DNA from: Photobacterium angustum
Lineage (GTDB): Bacteria; Pseudomonadota; Gammaproteobacteria; Enterobacterales; Vibrionaceae
Direction of reading: 5' to 3'
Length of the DNA: 64,000 nt
Assembly (NCBI RefSeq): GCF_002954615.1
Contig: NZ_MSCJ01000003.1
Coordinates: forward strand, 620,001 to 684,000
Shown: piece after piece, positions 16,670-24,366 of the stretch
Position numbering within the stretch: position 1 is the stretch's first letter
Layout: every line of letters starts with the position of its first letter
Position numbers and translations under genes: made by a program
Notes under the pieces: generated by a model
Databases searched by the model: none
Seen by the model: the letters and a program-made list of their open reading frames with translations, nothing else
Told to the model about the DNA's origin: nothing

Positions 16670-17137
16670 TTAATACTGCATTAAATGCGGTGTGCTATAA
16701 GCGTTATTGTCATTTTGTTGGGGTATTTGAGCATACACTTGATTGAGTATTTCGCTGAAGTTCGCTGATAAGATCCCGTTACGCTGATTTAAATCATGAC
16801 ACTGTTTTACTAGCGTTTCTAAGGTCTGCCATTGTTGCTGAAGTTTGTTCTGTATTGCATTTGGTAAAGCGTAGATCAGTTTATTCATGCTTTGATTATT
16901 AATCGGTAAGCCGAGATTGTGTAGTTGTTGTGCGCGCTGTTGGCTTCGTTGTGTAAGTTGACTAAGCAGTGGCAACTGTTGTTCCGTTAGTTGCGAAAGT
17001 AATACGCCATCAAATTTCAAATAGCATTGGTGCTGTTTTAGCATCAGTTTATAAAGTTGGCGGTAATCAACGATATCGCACTGAATATCTTTTATAAGCA
17101 CAGTGATCATTTGCTGTTTATTGGGTTTATTAGGCAT
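16670..17137 (-). CDS. FlgN-like flagellar export chaperone
   Basis: A 155-residue, mostly helical Gln/Leu-rich protein. The late segment VKQCHDLNQRNGILSANFSEILNQ matches the FlgN pattern of Asn-Asn/Gly-Ile-Leu after a helical hairpin. FlgN holds hook-associated proteins FlgK and FlgL for export. Its place between a flgM-like gene (30 bases upstream) and a transglycosylase supports the call. Sequence identity to known FlgN is low, which is normal for the family. Confidence 0.72.
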   Translation of the reverse strand: MPNKPNKQQMITVLIKDIQCDIVDYRQLYKLMLKQHQCYLKFDGVLLSQLTEQQLPLLSQLTQRSQQRAQQLHNLGLPINNQSMNKLIYALPNAIQNKLQQQWQTLETLVKQCHDLNQRNGILSANFSEILNQVYAQIPQQNDNNAYSTPHLMQY

Positions 17138-17167
17138 ATTTTACTCCATATAACATTAGCAATGTGC

Positions 17168-17452
17168 TTATTCATGACCAGTATGAAATTGCAAAATCGC
17201 GCTTGAAAGCGCTTCGATATCTAAATTTATCTCCCCACGATTTAGGGCGTTTTTGATCTGTTCAACTTTTGCCATATCAACATCAGGTAAGGCACTTAGT
17301 GGTTGCTGTGCTTGTGCTAAGCGTTGACTGTCAATGGTGCTGGGCGTGTTGATAGCGCTATTTTTTACGGTCTGAGAGCTTGGTTGTTGCTCTGATGATT
17401 TTAACTGGGCATGGGGAAACTGCGAAGTGGCAACTTTATCTATTTTCATCAT
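17168..17452 (-). CDS. FlgM-like anti-sigma-28 factor
   Basis: A 94-residue protein. The N-terminal half is low-complexity and likely unfolded; the C-terminal half has the FlgM sigma-28 binding signature DVDMAKVEQIKNALNRGEINLDIEALSSAIL. FlgM blocks FliA until the hook-basal body is complete and it is exported. It is the first gene of a three-gene set (flgM, flgN, transglycosylase), an order known from lateral or secondary flagellar systems. No structural flagellar genes lie in this window. Confidence 0.78.
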   Translation of the reverse strand: MMKIDKVATSQFPHAQLKSSEQQPSSQTVKNSAINTPSTIDSQRLAQAQQPLSALPDVDMAKVEQIKNALNRGEINLDIEALSSAILQFHTGHE

Positions 17453-17650
17453 TTTTATTCCTACACAATACGCTTAATGTACTTGGGCGACCGGTCACAT
17501 AGGAAGATTAAATAAAAAATGAGAATTTTATCGTTTTATCAAAAATTGATTATTTAATATCGTAATGATGCAAGCATAGCGATATTGGCTTTCGGTTTTG
17601 AGTAAAAAGGCATAGCTTACATTCCAGTATGACTAACTTATAGGCGATAA

Positions 17651-18796
17651 GTGAACATGATAAAAGACGGATCGTTAACCATTCCCACAACAACATTAGG
17701 CTATGACTTTGATATTGTTATTAATGGTTGGGAGCAGGGCTTTGATGGTTATCGTGTTTATACCAATGGTGATATTGAACCGTTAGAAGGTAATTTAGGA
17801 TTAAGTCTCGAGTTACTCTCTGAGTTTACCGAAGGTACTGAATGGTTAGCTCAAATTCCTGTGGACTATATTGCGTTATCGTCCAACTATAGTGAGTATC
17901 AATATTTAATATTATGGCTTGCTGCCAACTCAAGCGCTGCCAGTCAGATATTACAACAGCGCGGTATATTATTAGCGTTAATTTGTGATCGATATAAAGT
18001 TGATAAATATCAAGCATTAAAAGTTGCTGAAATGGGGCAGAGGTTAATTCTATCCCACTTTAATTTAGAGAGTAGTAAAGCGGCATTACGATTTTTAGAT
18101 AAACTAAAATTCAGTAAAACGATGGGATCAGCGATGTACATGATCCGAATTTATTTAAATCCGACAGATAAATTATATTTAAGATTTAAACATTATGATC
18201 ATGTTAATGACTTTTGCTTTTTTGTCGATAGAAATATGCCAGAGCTGACTGGTTCAAAGTTGGGTATTGCGTTATCTGAGAATAAACGTCGTCCTGATTG
18301 GCCGTGTATGGGGTATATCTTTGATACTTTGATGCTTGGCTATGAAATAAACATAGATAACCCTAATAAAAGAGTCAGTGAGCTGTCGTCGTATCAAGCA
18401 TTAGTTGAATTACATAATCATTGGGTGCAAGAACGCATTCGATTAAAGGAATCTCGTCCTGAAGATGCGCATATTCCTTATGATATCCCCTTTGATGATT
18501 GTTACGATCATGGGATCTATGCGGTATGTACCTATGGTGAATTATTACAAGAATCTGCAGAGCAAGAACATTGTATTATGAGCTATCACCGAAAGATAAG
18601 AGCTAAGACTTATTCGGTTTTTACTAAGCCTTATCCTAAACGGGTGACTATTGGTATTAGCATTAACAAACATAGTGCTAGACCGTATGCGATAGATCAA
18701 ATTCGTGGATATAAAAATTGCACTGCCTCCGAAGAAACTTTGAAAAAGATTTATCAGTGGTTTGATAAAGAAGTGAAAAAGTACAGGCCGTTATAA
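17651..18796 (+). CDS. PcfJ-like protein
   Basis: A protein of about 380 residues. The start is GTG at 17651 (AGGCG six bases before) or ATG at 17657. The last 100 residues match the PcfJ-like family: ELLQESAEQEHCIMSYHRK, then VTIGISI and IDQIRGYKNCTAS. PcfJ-like proteins were first seen on conjugative plasmids and prophages; their activity is unknown. The N-terminal 250 residues have no domain I recognise. A hairpin at 18813-18840 follows 17 bases after the stop. It may be a remnant of mobile DNA in the chromosome. Confidence 0.6.
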   Translation: MNMIKDGSLTIPTTTLGYDFDIVINGWEQGFDGYRVYTNGDIEPLEGNLGLSLELLSEFTEGTEWLAQIPVDYIALSSNYSEYQYLILWLAANSSAASQILQQRGILLALICDRYKVDKYQALKVAEMGQRLILSHFNLESSKAALRFLDKLKFSKTMGSAMYMIRIYLNPTDKLYLRFKHYDHVNDFCFFVDRNMPELTGSKLGIALSENKRRPDWPCMGYIFDTLMLGYEINIDNPNKRVSELSSYQALVELHNHWVQERIRLKESRPEDAHIPYDIPFDDCYDHGIYAVCTYGELLQESAEQEHCIMSYHRKIRAKTYSVFTKPYPKRVTIGISINKHSARPYAIDQIRGYKNCTASEETLKKIYQWFDKEVKKYRPL

Positions 18797-18812
18797 TTAT
18801 TTGAAAATAGAG

Positions 18813-18840
18813 GCCGCTATAAAGTATGACTTATAGCGGC
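18813..18840 (+). promoter_or_regulatory. Hairpin with the arsC start codon in its loop
   Basis: Perfect 10-base arms GCCGCTATAA and TTATAGCGGC enclose AAGTATGAC, whose ATG is the arsC start. No T tract follows, so it looks more like a translation control element than a terminator. Confidence 0.5.
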
Positions 18841-19260
18841 TATGTTGTTATTCACCATAATCCAGAATGCGGTACCTCAAGAAATGTGCTGCAAATTATC
18901 CAAGATGCAGGCTATGAGCCTGTAGTGATTGAATACATTCAAGAAGGGTGGACGAAACCTCAACTTCAAGCGTTATTTGCAGCGGCAAATTTAACCCCAC
19001 ACACAGCACTACGTACCAGTAAATCACCAGCAAAAGAGCTCGGTTTATTAGATGAAAACGTATCAGATGAAGTGATCCTAGAAGCCATGCTAGAGCACCC
19101 TGTATTGGTGAACCGCCCAATCGTATGTACGGCTAAAGGTGTAAAACTGTGTCGCCCTAGTGAAGCGGTATTAGATGTGCTAGAAAACTGGCCGAAAGGA
19201 CCACTAATTAAAGAAGATGGTGAAGTCATCATCGATGCCAACGGAAACCGTCTACTGTAA
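18826..19260 (+). CDS. arsC: Arsenate reductase, glutaredoxin-dependent ArsC type
   Basis: A 144-residue ArsC. The active-site Cys15 lies in HHNPECGTSRN, followed by LRTSKSPAKELGL, HPVLVNRPIV and KLCRPSE, the conserved arsenate-binding arginines of the Escherichia coli type. It reduces arsenate to arsenite using glutaredoxin and glutathione. No arsR, arsB or acr3 gene is adjacent, so export must be encoded elsewhere. The only plausible in-frame start is inside a hairpin loop. Its own terminator follows at 19306. Confidence 0.9.
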   Translation: MTYSGYVVIHHNPECGTSRNVLQIIQDAGYEPVVIEYIQEGWTKPQLQALFAAANLTPHTALRTSKSPAKELGLLDENVSDEVILEAMLEHPVLVNRPIVCTAKGVKLCRPSEAVLDVLENWPKGPLIKEDGEVIIDANGNRLL

Positions 19261-19305
19261 TTGCTTTTGCCACTACAACTTAAGTAAGTATAAATAGACA
19301 TGTTT

Positions 19306-19334
19306 AAAGCTCTGATGAAAGTCAGAGCTTTTTT
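19306..19334 (+). terminator. Rho-independent terminator of arsC
   Basis: Arms AAAGCTCTGA and TCAGAGCTTT are followed by further T residues. Confidence 0.85.
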
Positions 19335-19589
19335 CGTATTTCGGATAAGACAATGCTCAATTTCTTAACTTCCTCAATTCTTTGTAAGTGATTGATATGT
19401 ATTTGTAATATTCATGGTGTGTTTTTAATTCGACGGGTTAAAAACAGTTCTTACTTTTATCAAAAGCAATCAATTAAAAGTGTTTTTTTTGCGACCAAGT
19501 TAATGAAAATAAATGTTTTTATTTATTAGAATGATGAAAAATTGCTGTATTAATATAGCGTAAAAGTAAGAATGCTTATTAATATACTG
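19335..19589. other. Gene-free stretch left of the integron cassettes
   Basis: AT-rich with no gene and no attC-like fold seen. It ends at the G of GTTATGC (19589-19595), the junction where cassette 1 begins, so it may be a secondary (non-attC) insertion target or the worn remains of one. Confidence 0.4.
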
Positions 19590-20250
19590 TTATGCGAAGT
19601 AAGAGGTGTTATTTGAAAAATCCAGCTTTAATAATTATTGATGTTCAAAAAGGGTTTGATGATCCTTATTGGGGAAGAAGAAACAATCCAGAAGCTGAAT
19701 CAAATATAACTTTGCTGCTTTCCAAGTGGAGAGAAAAAGAACTACCAATAGTTCATATTCAGCATTGTTAAGTAGAGAAAAATTCACCACTTCGTTTAGA
19801 TTGTTCAGGAAATGAATTTAAAAATGAAGCATTACCTCTAAGTGGTGAAAAAGTCTTCACTAAAACAGTGAATAGTGCATTTATAGGAACTGATCTCGAA
19901 AACCATCTAAGAAGTAACCGCATAAATTCTTTGGTTATTGTTGGTTTAACCACAGATCATTGTGTATCAACTTCAACTCGTATGGCTGGAAATTTTGGAT
20001 TCGAGGTAACTGTAGTGTTCGATGCAACAGCAACATTTGATCGCTTAGGTTACGACGGTACTAAATATTCGGCTGATGATATCCATAAAATTCATTTGGC
20101 AAGTTTGAATGAAGAATTTTGTGTTGTTCGATCGACTGTCGATGTATTAAATGAAATTGCATAACAAAGCCATCAAATCGGACTTCAAACGCACGGCATT
20201 TTCGCTTCGCTCAAGTATAGCCGTGTGTTTTGCGCCGTTTATGGCAGTCG
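19590..20250 (+). mobile_element. Integron gene cassette 1
   Basis: A 661-base cassette bounded by GTT core sites (G|TTATGC at 19589 and G|TTAGGT at 20250). The rule for cassettes is met: the R'' core of its own attC (GCATAAC at 20159) is the exact complement of the cassette's first core GTTATGC, as it must be in the closed circle. It carries one gene, a cysteine hydrolase with an internal stop. No integrase gene is present in the window, so this is a cluster of attC sites lacking an integrase or a stray cassette insertion. Confidence 0.75.
19613..20164 (+). pseudogene. Cysteine hydrolase (isochorismatase family), interrupted by a stop codon
   Basis: A TTG start (after AAGAGGTG) opens NPALIIIDVQKGFDD, and the frame runs to 20164 with one in-frame TAA at 19769-19771. 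The catalytic triad of the family is visible: Asp in IIIDVQ, Lys in FTKTVNSAF and Cys in TTDHCVSTST. At the stop the family normally reads H-D-S or similar before V-E-x-N-S-P-L; a single TCA-to-TAA change would explain it. The 3' part (from the ATG at 19868) could still be translated but lacks the Asp and Lys-region N-terminus. The final TAA lies inside the attC R'' core. Confidence 0.8.
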
Positions 20251-20256
20251 TTAGGT
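20159..20256 (+). other. attC recombination site of cassette 1
   Basis: R'' core GCATAAC (20159-20165) and R' core GTTAGGT (20250-20256) flank a 98-base imperfect palindrome. Internal arms AAACGCACGGC and GCCGTGTGTTT pair at 10 of 11 positions, with GCCAT and ATGGC pairing further out. This is the structure of a large Vibrio-type attC. Confidence 0.8.
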
Positions 20257-20632
20257 GTATTAAAACTTTCATGGAAAAACTGTGCATGAATAAAGAAAAT
20301 ATAGAACTAGTATTGTCTGAAAATTTGGGCGAAGGGTTCCGGATAGTCTTTGAAGATGGACAAATCTCACCTGTTATAGAATGGGTTGATTGGGTGCAAT
20401 TATCTGATGATGAAAATGACATCCAAGTGGTGGTCAACTTTGAAGATGGCAGTGAAAAAACCTTCAGCAAGGGGAGGATGTTAAACCAAATTTGGCACGA
20501 AGATGTCTAAAGTATCGCCACTAACTTTGTATTTGTTTGGTTCCGTATTCTCCAAAATATTTAGTTGTACAGTTGAAGCACACACCTAACGAACAAGGGT
20601 ATGTGTCGCGTCCCCGACACCTATCCGAAGTG
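20251..20632 (+). mobile_element. Integron gene cassette 2
   Basis: A 382-base cassette from G|TTAGGT (20250/20251) to G|TTGGAC (20632/20633). Its attC R'' core (ACCTAAC at 20584, within CACACCTAAC) is complementary to its own first core GTTAGGTGT, as required. One small gene is carried. Confidence 0.7.
20271..20510 (+). CDS. Small acidic cassette protein of unknown function
   Basis: An 80-residue protein from the ATG at 20271 (or 75 residues from the ATG at 20286). It is acidic with a likely beta-rich core (GFRIVFEDGQ, IQVVVNFEDGSEKTFSKGRML). The start is only 20 bases into the cassette, typical of integron cassettes, which have little upstream DNA. I do not recognise the family. Confidence 0.6.
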   Translation: MEKLCMNKENIELVLSENLGEGFRIVFEDGQISPVIEWVDWVQLSDDENDIQVVVNFEDGSEKTFSKGRMLNQIWHEDV

Positions 20633-20638
20633 TTGGAC
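20584..20638 (+). other. attC recombination site of cassette 2 (short type)
   Basis: R'' ACCTAAC and R' GTTGGAC flank about 41 bases whose arms GGGTATGTGTCG and CGACACCTATCC pair nearly fully around CGTCCC. The 55-base length matches the short attC class. Confidence 0.7.
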
Positions 20639-21073
20639 AAGCCCAAGCCACTTTATATAAGTAAATATTGAAAATATCATGAAGGGTGATGCCAAAAAGA
20701 AATCGAGCGTTATCCTTGGTGTGAGCCAATAACGTTAACACTCAGATTTATAATGAAACCCTCTTTAATTCTGAAGCGTTAACTCGATGACGCTATTTCT
20801 GTTATAACCACGCAGCAAACCATAATCACGTACTCGTCGAAATCCTTCCAGTAACAAAAAGTACAAATCTAGTATTTTTAGTGTTCGATGACGAAAAGTT
20901 AACAATGAATGGAATAGATTATGGTGAAATGAGTGTGGTTGGCTTAACGGTATTTGATTGACGGTTTAGATAACTAGCTTGTTGCTGGCTATTATTAAAT
21001 AATGGCAATGTGGGTGTAAAATTAAATCAAAAGCGAATGAATCGCGGCTTACAGAATAAGGATATTGTTATAC
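20639..21073. other. Spacer holding the transposase remnant and the promoter of the PLD-family gene
   Basis: Apart from the transposase fragment nothing coding is supported. The last 100 bases presumably hold the promoter of the phospholipase D-like lipoprotein gene. Confidence 0.4.
20765..20910 (-). pseudogene. Remnant of a transposase C-terminus (IS91-like)
   Basis: The minus strand has a frame ending in TAA at 20765-20767 that reads FRHRTLKILDLYFLLLEGF then RRVRDYGLLRGYNRN. The GFRRVRDYG-L-x-G string is the hallmark near the end of IS91/ISCR-type transposases. No start codon or N-terminal HUH motif is seen, so it is a decayed end fragment. Its position just right of the cassettes suggests a mobile island. 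Confidence 0.5.
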
Positions 21074-22606
21074 ATGCCAATAAATAAAGTGATAGGTGCA
21101 AGTGTTATTTTTATCACTATTCTGACAGGGTGTTCGTCACTGCCTAAACAAGCAGAGCATCTTGATGCGCCACTAACACCAAAATTAACCAGTGCTTTAT
21201 CGACATTAAACGATCGCCATAATCCATTTATAACGACACAAACACCAAGCGCAGTACTGGTGCAAAATACGGGCTGGGATGCATTGGCTCAACGTCTAGC
21301 TTTGGTTGAAGCTGCCGAACATACGATAGATATTCAATACTATATTTGGAATTCAGATAGCTCTGGTCGTTATTTAGCGAGTCGTCTAGTAGCAGCCGCT
21401 GATCGTGGTGTTTATGTTCGTGTGTTGCTTGATGATATTAACCTAAACGATCGTGAAGCACTGCTAACAAAACTCGATGCACACCCTAATATCGATATCC
21501 GCATTTTTAACCCTATCCCAACCCGTAATGCTGGCAAATGGATAAGCTTTGTAGGGGACTTTTCACGTTTAAATCGTCGTATGCATAATAAATCTTTCAC
21601 TGTTGATGGTGCTTTTACTGTTGTTGGTGGACGTAATATTGGTGATGAGTATTTTGATCTTTCCCATGAGCTGAACTTACGTGATCGTGATGTATTAGCA
21701 AGTGGAAAAGTTGTCGCTGATGTTCAGCATAGCTTCAATGATTATTGGAATAGTGAATGGGCATATTCAGTTGATTTATTGAGGGATAAAGCTAAACCGC
21801 TACCACAGTTAATGCTTAGCAGTATTCCTGTACCTGAGTATAAAAACTACCCGGCATTGCCTCAAAGCCAGAAGGCAGCCATGACGCACTTATCAACGCT
21901 GTTAAAGAAGATGACTGGAGTCAAAGCCACATACATTGCAGATAAGCCAATTCCAGATGATGTTAATAATACTGATCAGCCAAAAGTAACGGCGCAGTAT
22001 TTATCTAAATTGGCGAAAAATACACAAAATGACATCATTATTGAATCGGCATATTTAGTCTTTGATGATAAACAGCTAGCGGGTTTACAACAGCTCTCGC
22101 AAAAGGGCGTGGAGATCAAAGCGCTGACAAACTCAATGGCATCAAATGATCTAGTGACGAATCACTCTGGTTATGCAGGCCGTCGCCAAGAGATGCTAGA
22201 AAGTGGCATGGATTTATATGAATTAAAGCCTGACGCTAAGTTATGCAAGATTGTTATTCAAGATAACGACAAATGTGCACCGAATGCGGTATACGGTTTA
22301 CACGCTAAATCAGCGGTATTTGACCATCAAATAGCGACGATTGGCTCATTTAACTTCAATTTACGTTCTACCTATCTTAATACTGAGTCGCTATTGGTGA
22401 TTGAAAACCCTAAGATTGCCACAGAGCTTGCTACGACCTTAGAGAGCGCGATGCAAGACAGTAACAGTTGGCATTTAAGTCTGGATGATGGCGATGTGTA
22501 TTGGCATTCGGGTAACGAAATATGGGACAGTGAACCGAACACTAAACAATGGGATCGTATGAAATCAGAATTATTGCAGTTATTGCCAATAGAGAAGTAT
22601 TTGTAA
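21074..22606 (+). CDS. Phospholipase D-family lipoprotein, ClsC (YmdC)-like cardiolipin synthase
   Basis: A 510-residue protein from the ATG at 21074; a TTG three codons earlier is less likely. Signal MPINKVIGASVIFITILTGC gives a lipoprotein with Cys20. Two HKD motifs are complete: H171-N-K173 to D178 (HNKSFTVDGAFTVVGGRN) and H410-A-K412 to D417 (HAKSAVFDHQIATIGSFN). This layout matches ClsC, which makes cardiolipin from phosphatidylglycerol and phosphatidylethanolamine, usually with a partner acyltransferase-like gene (ymdB) not seen here. Confidence 0.87.
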   Translation: MPINKVIGASVIFITILTGCSSLPKQAEHLDAPLTPKLTSALSTLNDRHNPFITTQTPSAVLVQNTGWDALAQRLALVEAAEHTIDIQYYIWNSDSSGRYLASRLVAAADRGVYVRVLLDDINLNDREALLTKLDAHPNIDIRIFNPIPTRNAGKWISFVGDFSRLNRRMHNKSFTVDGAFTVVGGRNIGDEYFDLSHELNLRDRDVLASGKVVADVQHSFNDYWNSEWAYSVDLLRDKAKPLPQLMLSSIPVPEYKNYPALPQSQKAAMTHLSTLLKKMTGVKATYIADKPIPDDVNNTDQPKVTAQYLSKLAKNTQNDIIIESAYLVFDDKQLAGLQQLSQKGVEIKALTNSMASNDLVTNHSGYAGRRQEMLESGMDLYELKPDAKLCKIVIQDNDKCAPNAVYGLHAKSAVFDHQIATIGSFNFNLRSTYLNTESLLVIENPKIATELATTLESAMQDSNSWHLSLDDGDVYWHSGNEIWDSEPNTKQWDRMKSELLQLLPIEKYL

Positions 22607-22920
22607 GCACTAATATTAGAAATAGATTGAAAAGCCAGCCACTAGGTTGGCTTTTTTATTATTAGTACAGGGTGTTTAATTTTGCTTTTAATTTTATTAC
22701 ATAATAAAGAGTAGTATTACTTAGTGTAAATAAAGGTGCTAATGATAATTGTTTGTAATAATGGTTTCTGGTGTTTTGTTATAGTAAGATTAATTGTTAA
22801 AACCTTGTTTATCTTTATCTATCAAATGATACGATATATAAATACTTATATTAAGATTTGTTTCATCTGTAAGTGTTAGGTTTCTCCTAAGACTAGAATT
22901 TAGATAATTACAGGGTTTGT
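22607..22920. other. Intergenic region with terminator, otherwise nothing recognised
   Basis: After the terminator at 22631-22658 the sequence is AT-rich. A Fur-like stretch CTAATGATAATTGTTT at about 22739 is the only notable motif and is too weak to call. It must hold the promoter of the 22921 gene. Confidence 0.4.
22631..22658 (+). terminator. Rho-independent terminator of the ClsC-like gene
   Basis: Arms AAAAGCCA and TGGCTTTT with a following T tract. Confidence 0.75.
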
Positions 22921-23580
22921 ATGAAATTTAAAGATAGATTGTTTAATGGCTTAGATAGCTCAGTGCAACAAAACTGGTTATATCAAGAAAGCATTTTAAA
23001 TGTTAATACAGAGTACATGTATAAAGTTGCCATTGCACAAGAATTAATGAAAGGCTTTTATCATCACTCAGGGGACGATTTCACTATTGAGTTAGATCAG
23101 AATAAAAAAAGAATCCCTTATGCTATCGTTTCAGAAGAAGTGACTTTAAATAAAAAGTTTAAGAAAAAAACTAAGTCATGGAAAAAAGATAATAAAGTTG
23201 ATGGAAGAGTTGATATCTTCCTTTCAAATGACAAATCAAAAGATACATTTATTATTGATGTAAAAGATTTTGAGATGTCTAGCTCAGATCTTAAAAAGGC
23301 AATTAAACGCTTCGTTAGTATGTTTGAGTTTTATACAAAGGAAAATACGGTTCGTGAATGTGCGCTAGTGTTTCCTACCATACTAGATACAAGTGATTGG
23401 GTTATAAAGTACTTACGTAAAAGTAAACTACCCAATAACTTGGTCGTTGATTTTGAATCAAAAGAAATCGCTATCAACGGTGAAAGTGATGAGTACGCAG
23501 AGCGTTACTATGCAAATGTGCTAATCATTAAACGTTTTTCTCCTGCTAATATGGTTGTAAGTTGCGCTCAATACATGTAA
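22921..23580 (+). CDS. Unknown protein with a possible PD-(D/E)xK nuclease core
   Basis: A 219-residue, Lys-rich cytosolic protein. Residues about 97-121 read GRVDIFL, then FIIDVKDFE: an Asp before a strand and D-x-K on the next hydrophobic strand, the arrangement of the restriction-endonuclease fold. A candidate earlier acidic residue is Glu in YMYKVAIAQELMKGF. No helix-turn-helix or methylase is adjacent. The nuclease reading is inference from a short motif. Composition is AT-rich, like its neighbours at 23.7-25.6 kb. Confidence 0.55.
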   Translation: MKFKDRLFNGLDSSVQQNWLYQESILNVNTEYMYKVAIAQELMKGFYHHSGDDFTIELDQNKKRIPYAIVSEEVTLNKKFKKKTKSWKKDNKVDGRVDIFLSNDKSKDTFIIDVKDFEMSSSDLKKAIKRFVSMFEFYTKENTVRECALVFPTILDTSDWVIKYLRKSKLPNNLVVDFESKEIAINGESDEYAERYYANVLIIKRFSPANMVVSCAQYM

Positions 23581-23613
23581 TTCTAAGCATGTAGTAATTT
23601 GTGACAATAAATG

Positions 23614-23645
23614 AAAAGCCAGCAGCTAATGTTGGCTTTTTCTTT
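23614..23645 (+). terminator. Rho-independent terminator
   Basis: Arms AAAAGCCA and TGGCTTTT followed by TCTTTTT; same stem type as the one at 22631. Confidence 0.75.
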
Positions 23646-23771
23646 TTATGAAACTGTTGCTCTTTTCTCTATTGTTTCACGGTTGGCTTCTAAGTTTATT
23701 TGTTACTCACTTCAGTATTAATAACATATTTATTAGTATCTGCTATAGGATAATTATATAAAGGAGCATTT

Positions 23772-24332
23772 ATGAAGGTTATTATTATCACCGATATTTT
23801 TGGTTTATGTAAAACCACAGATAAGATGGCCTCATTTATTGCTCAGCATACTGACAGTGTAAAAATCGTTGACCCTTACCAAGGTGTTCGCTTTGAGTTT
23901 TCTAGTGAAAAAGCTGCGTATGAGCAATTTATTAAAGATTGTGGGCATGATGATTACTTATCTTTAGTTCGTGAGTCAGTATTAAAAGATAAGCCTGATG
24001 TACTAATAGGTTTTAGCGCAGGCGCAAATGCTGCTTGGCGAATATCAGAATTAGTCGCATCTGATTGTAAAAGCATTCTTTGTTTTTATCCTTCACAAAT
24101 ACGTAATCACGCGGATATTGAGCCGAAAGTACCAACAGCGGTTATTTTTCCGAAAAAAGAAGCCTCTTTTGACGTTTTAACTATGAATACAGCACTTCTT
24201 CATCGAATAAATGTAACGACTCAAATCATGCCTTATAAACACGGTTTTATGAATTGTTTATCTGATGCTTATGATAAACAAGCTGAGACGATGGGATTTG
24301 AATACATTCTGAATAGAATAAGAAAAATATAA
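23772..24332 (+). CDS. Dienelactone hydrolase-like alpha/beta hydrolase
   Basis: A 186-residue hydrolase with a strong ribosome binding site (AAGGAG). The nucleophile elbow is GFSAGANAAW with Ser82, and the catalytic His is His157 in PYKHGFMN, the usual DLH-family ending. The catalytic acid is not obvious. Such small members are often esterases of unknown substrate. It is followed at 32 bases by a GNAT gene, possibly co-transcribed. Confidence 0.72.
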   Translation: MKVIIITDIFGLCKTTDKMASFIAQHTDSVKIVDPYQGVRFEFSSEKAAYEQFIKDCGHDDYLSLVRESVLKDKPDVLIGFSAGANAAWRISELVASDCKSILCFYPSQIRNHADIEPKVPTAVIFPKKEASFDVLTMNTALLHRINVTTQIMPYKHGFMNCLSDAYDKQAETMGFEYILNRIRKI

Positions 24333-24366
24333 TTTATATTAATCATTTAATTATAAGGTTTATGTG

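Noticed and set aside
20633..21060. A third integron cassette after the second attC
   Set aside because: No downstream attC with a core complementary to GTTGGAC was found and no ORF fits; the stretch holds a transposase remnant instead.
22735..22755. Fur-box-like CTAATGATAATTGTTT
   Set aside because: Only about two thirds of the consensus matches, and such AT-rich strings are expected by chance here.
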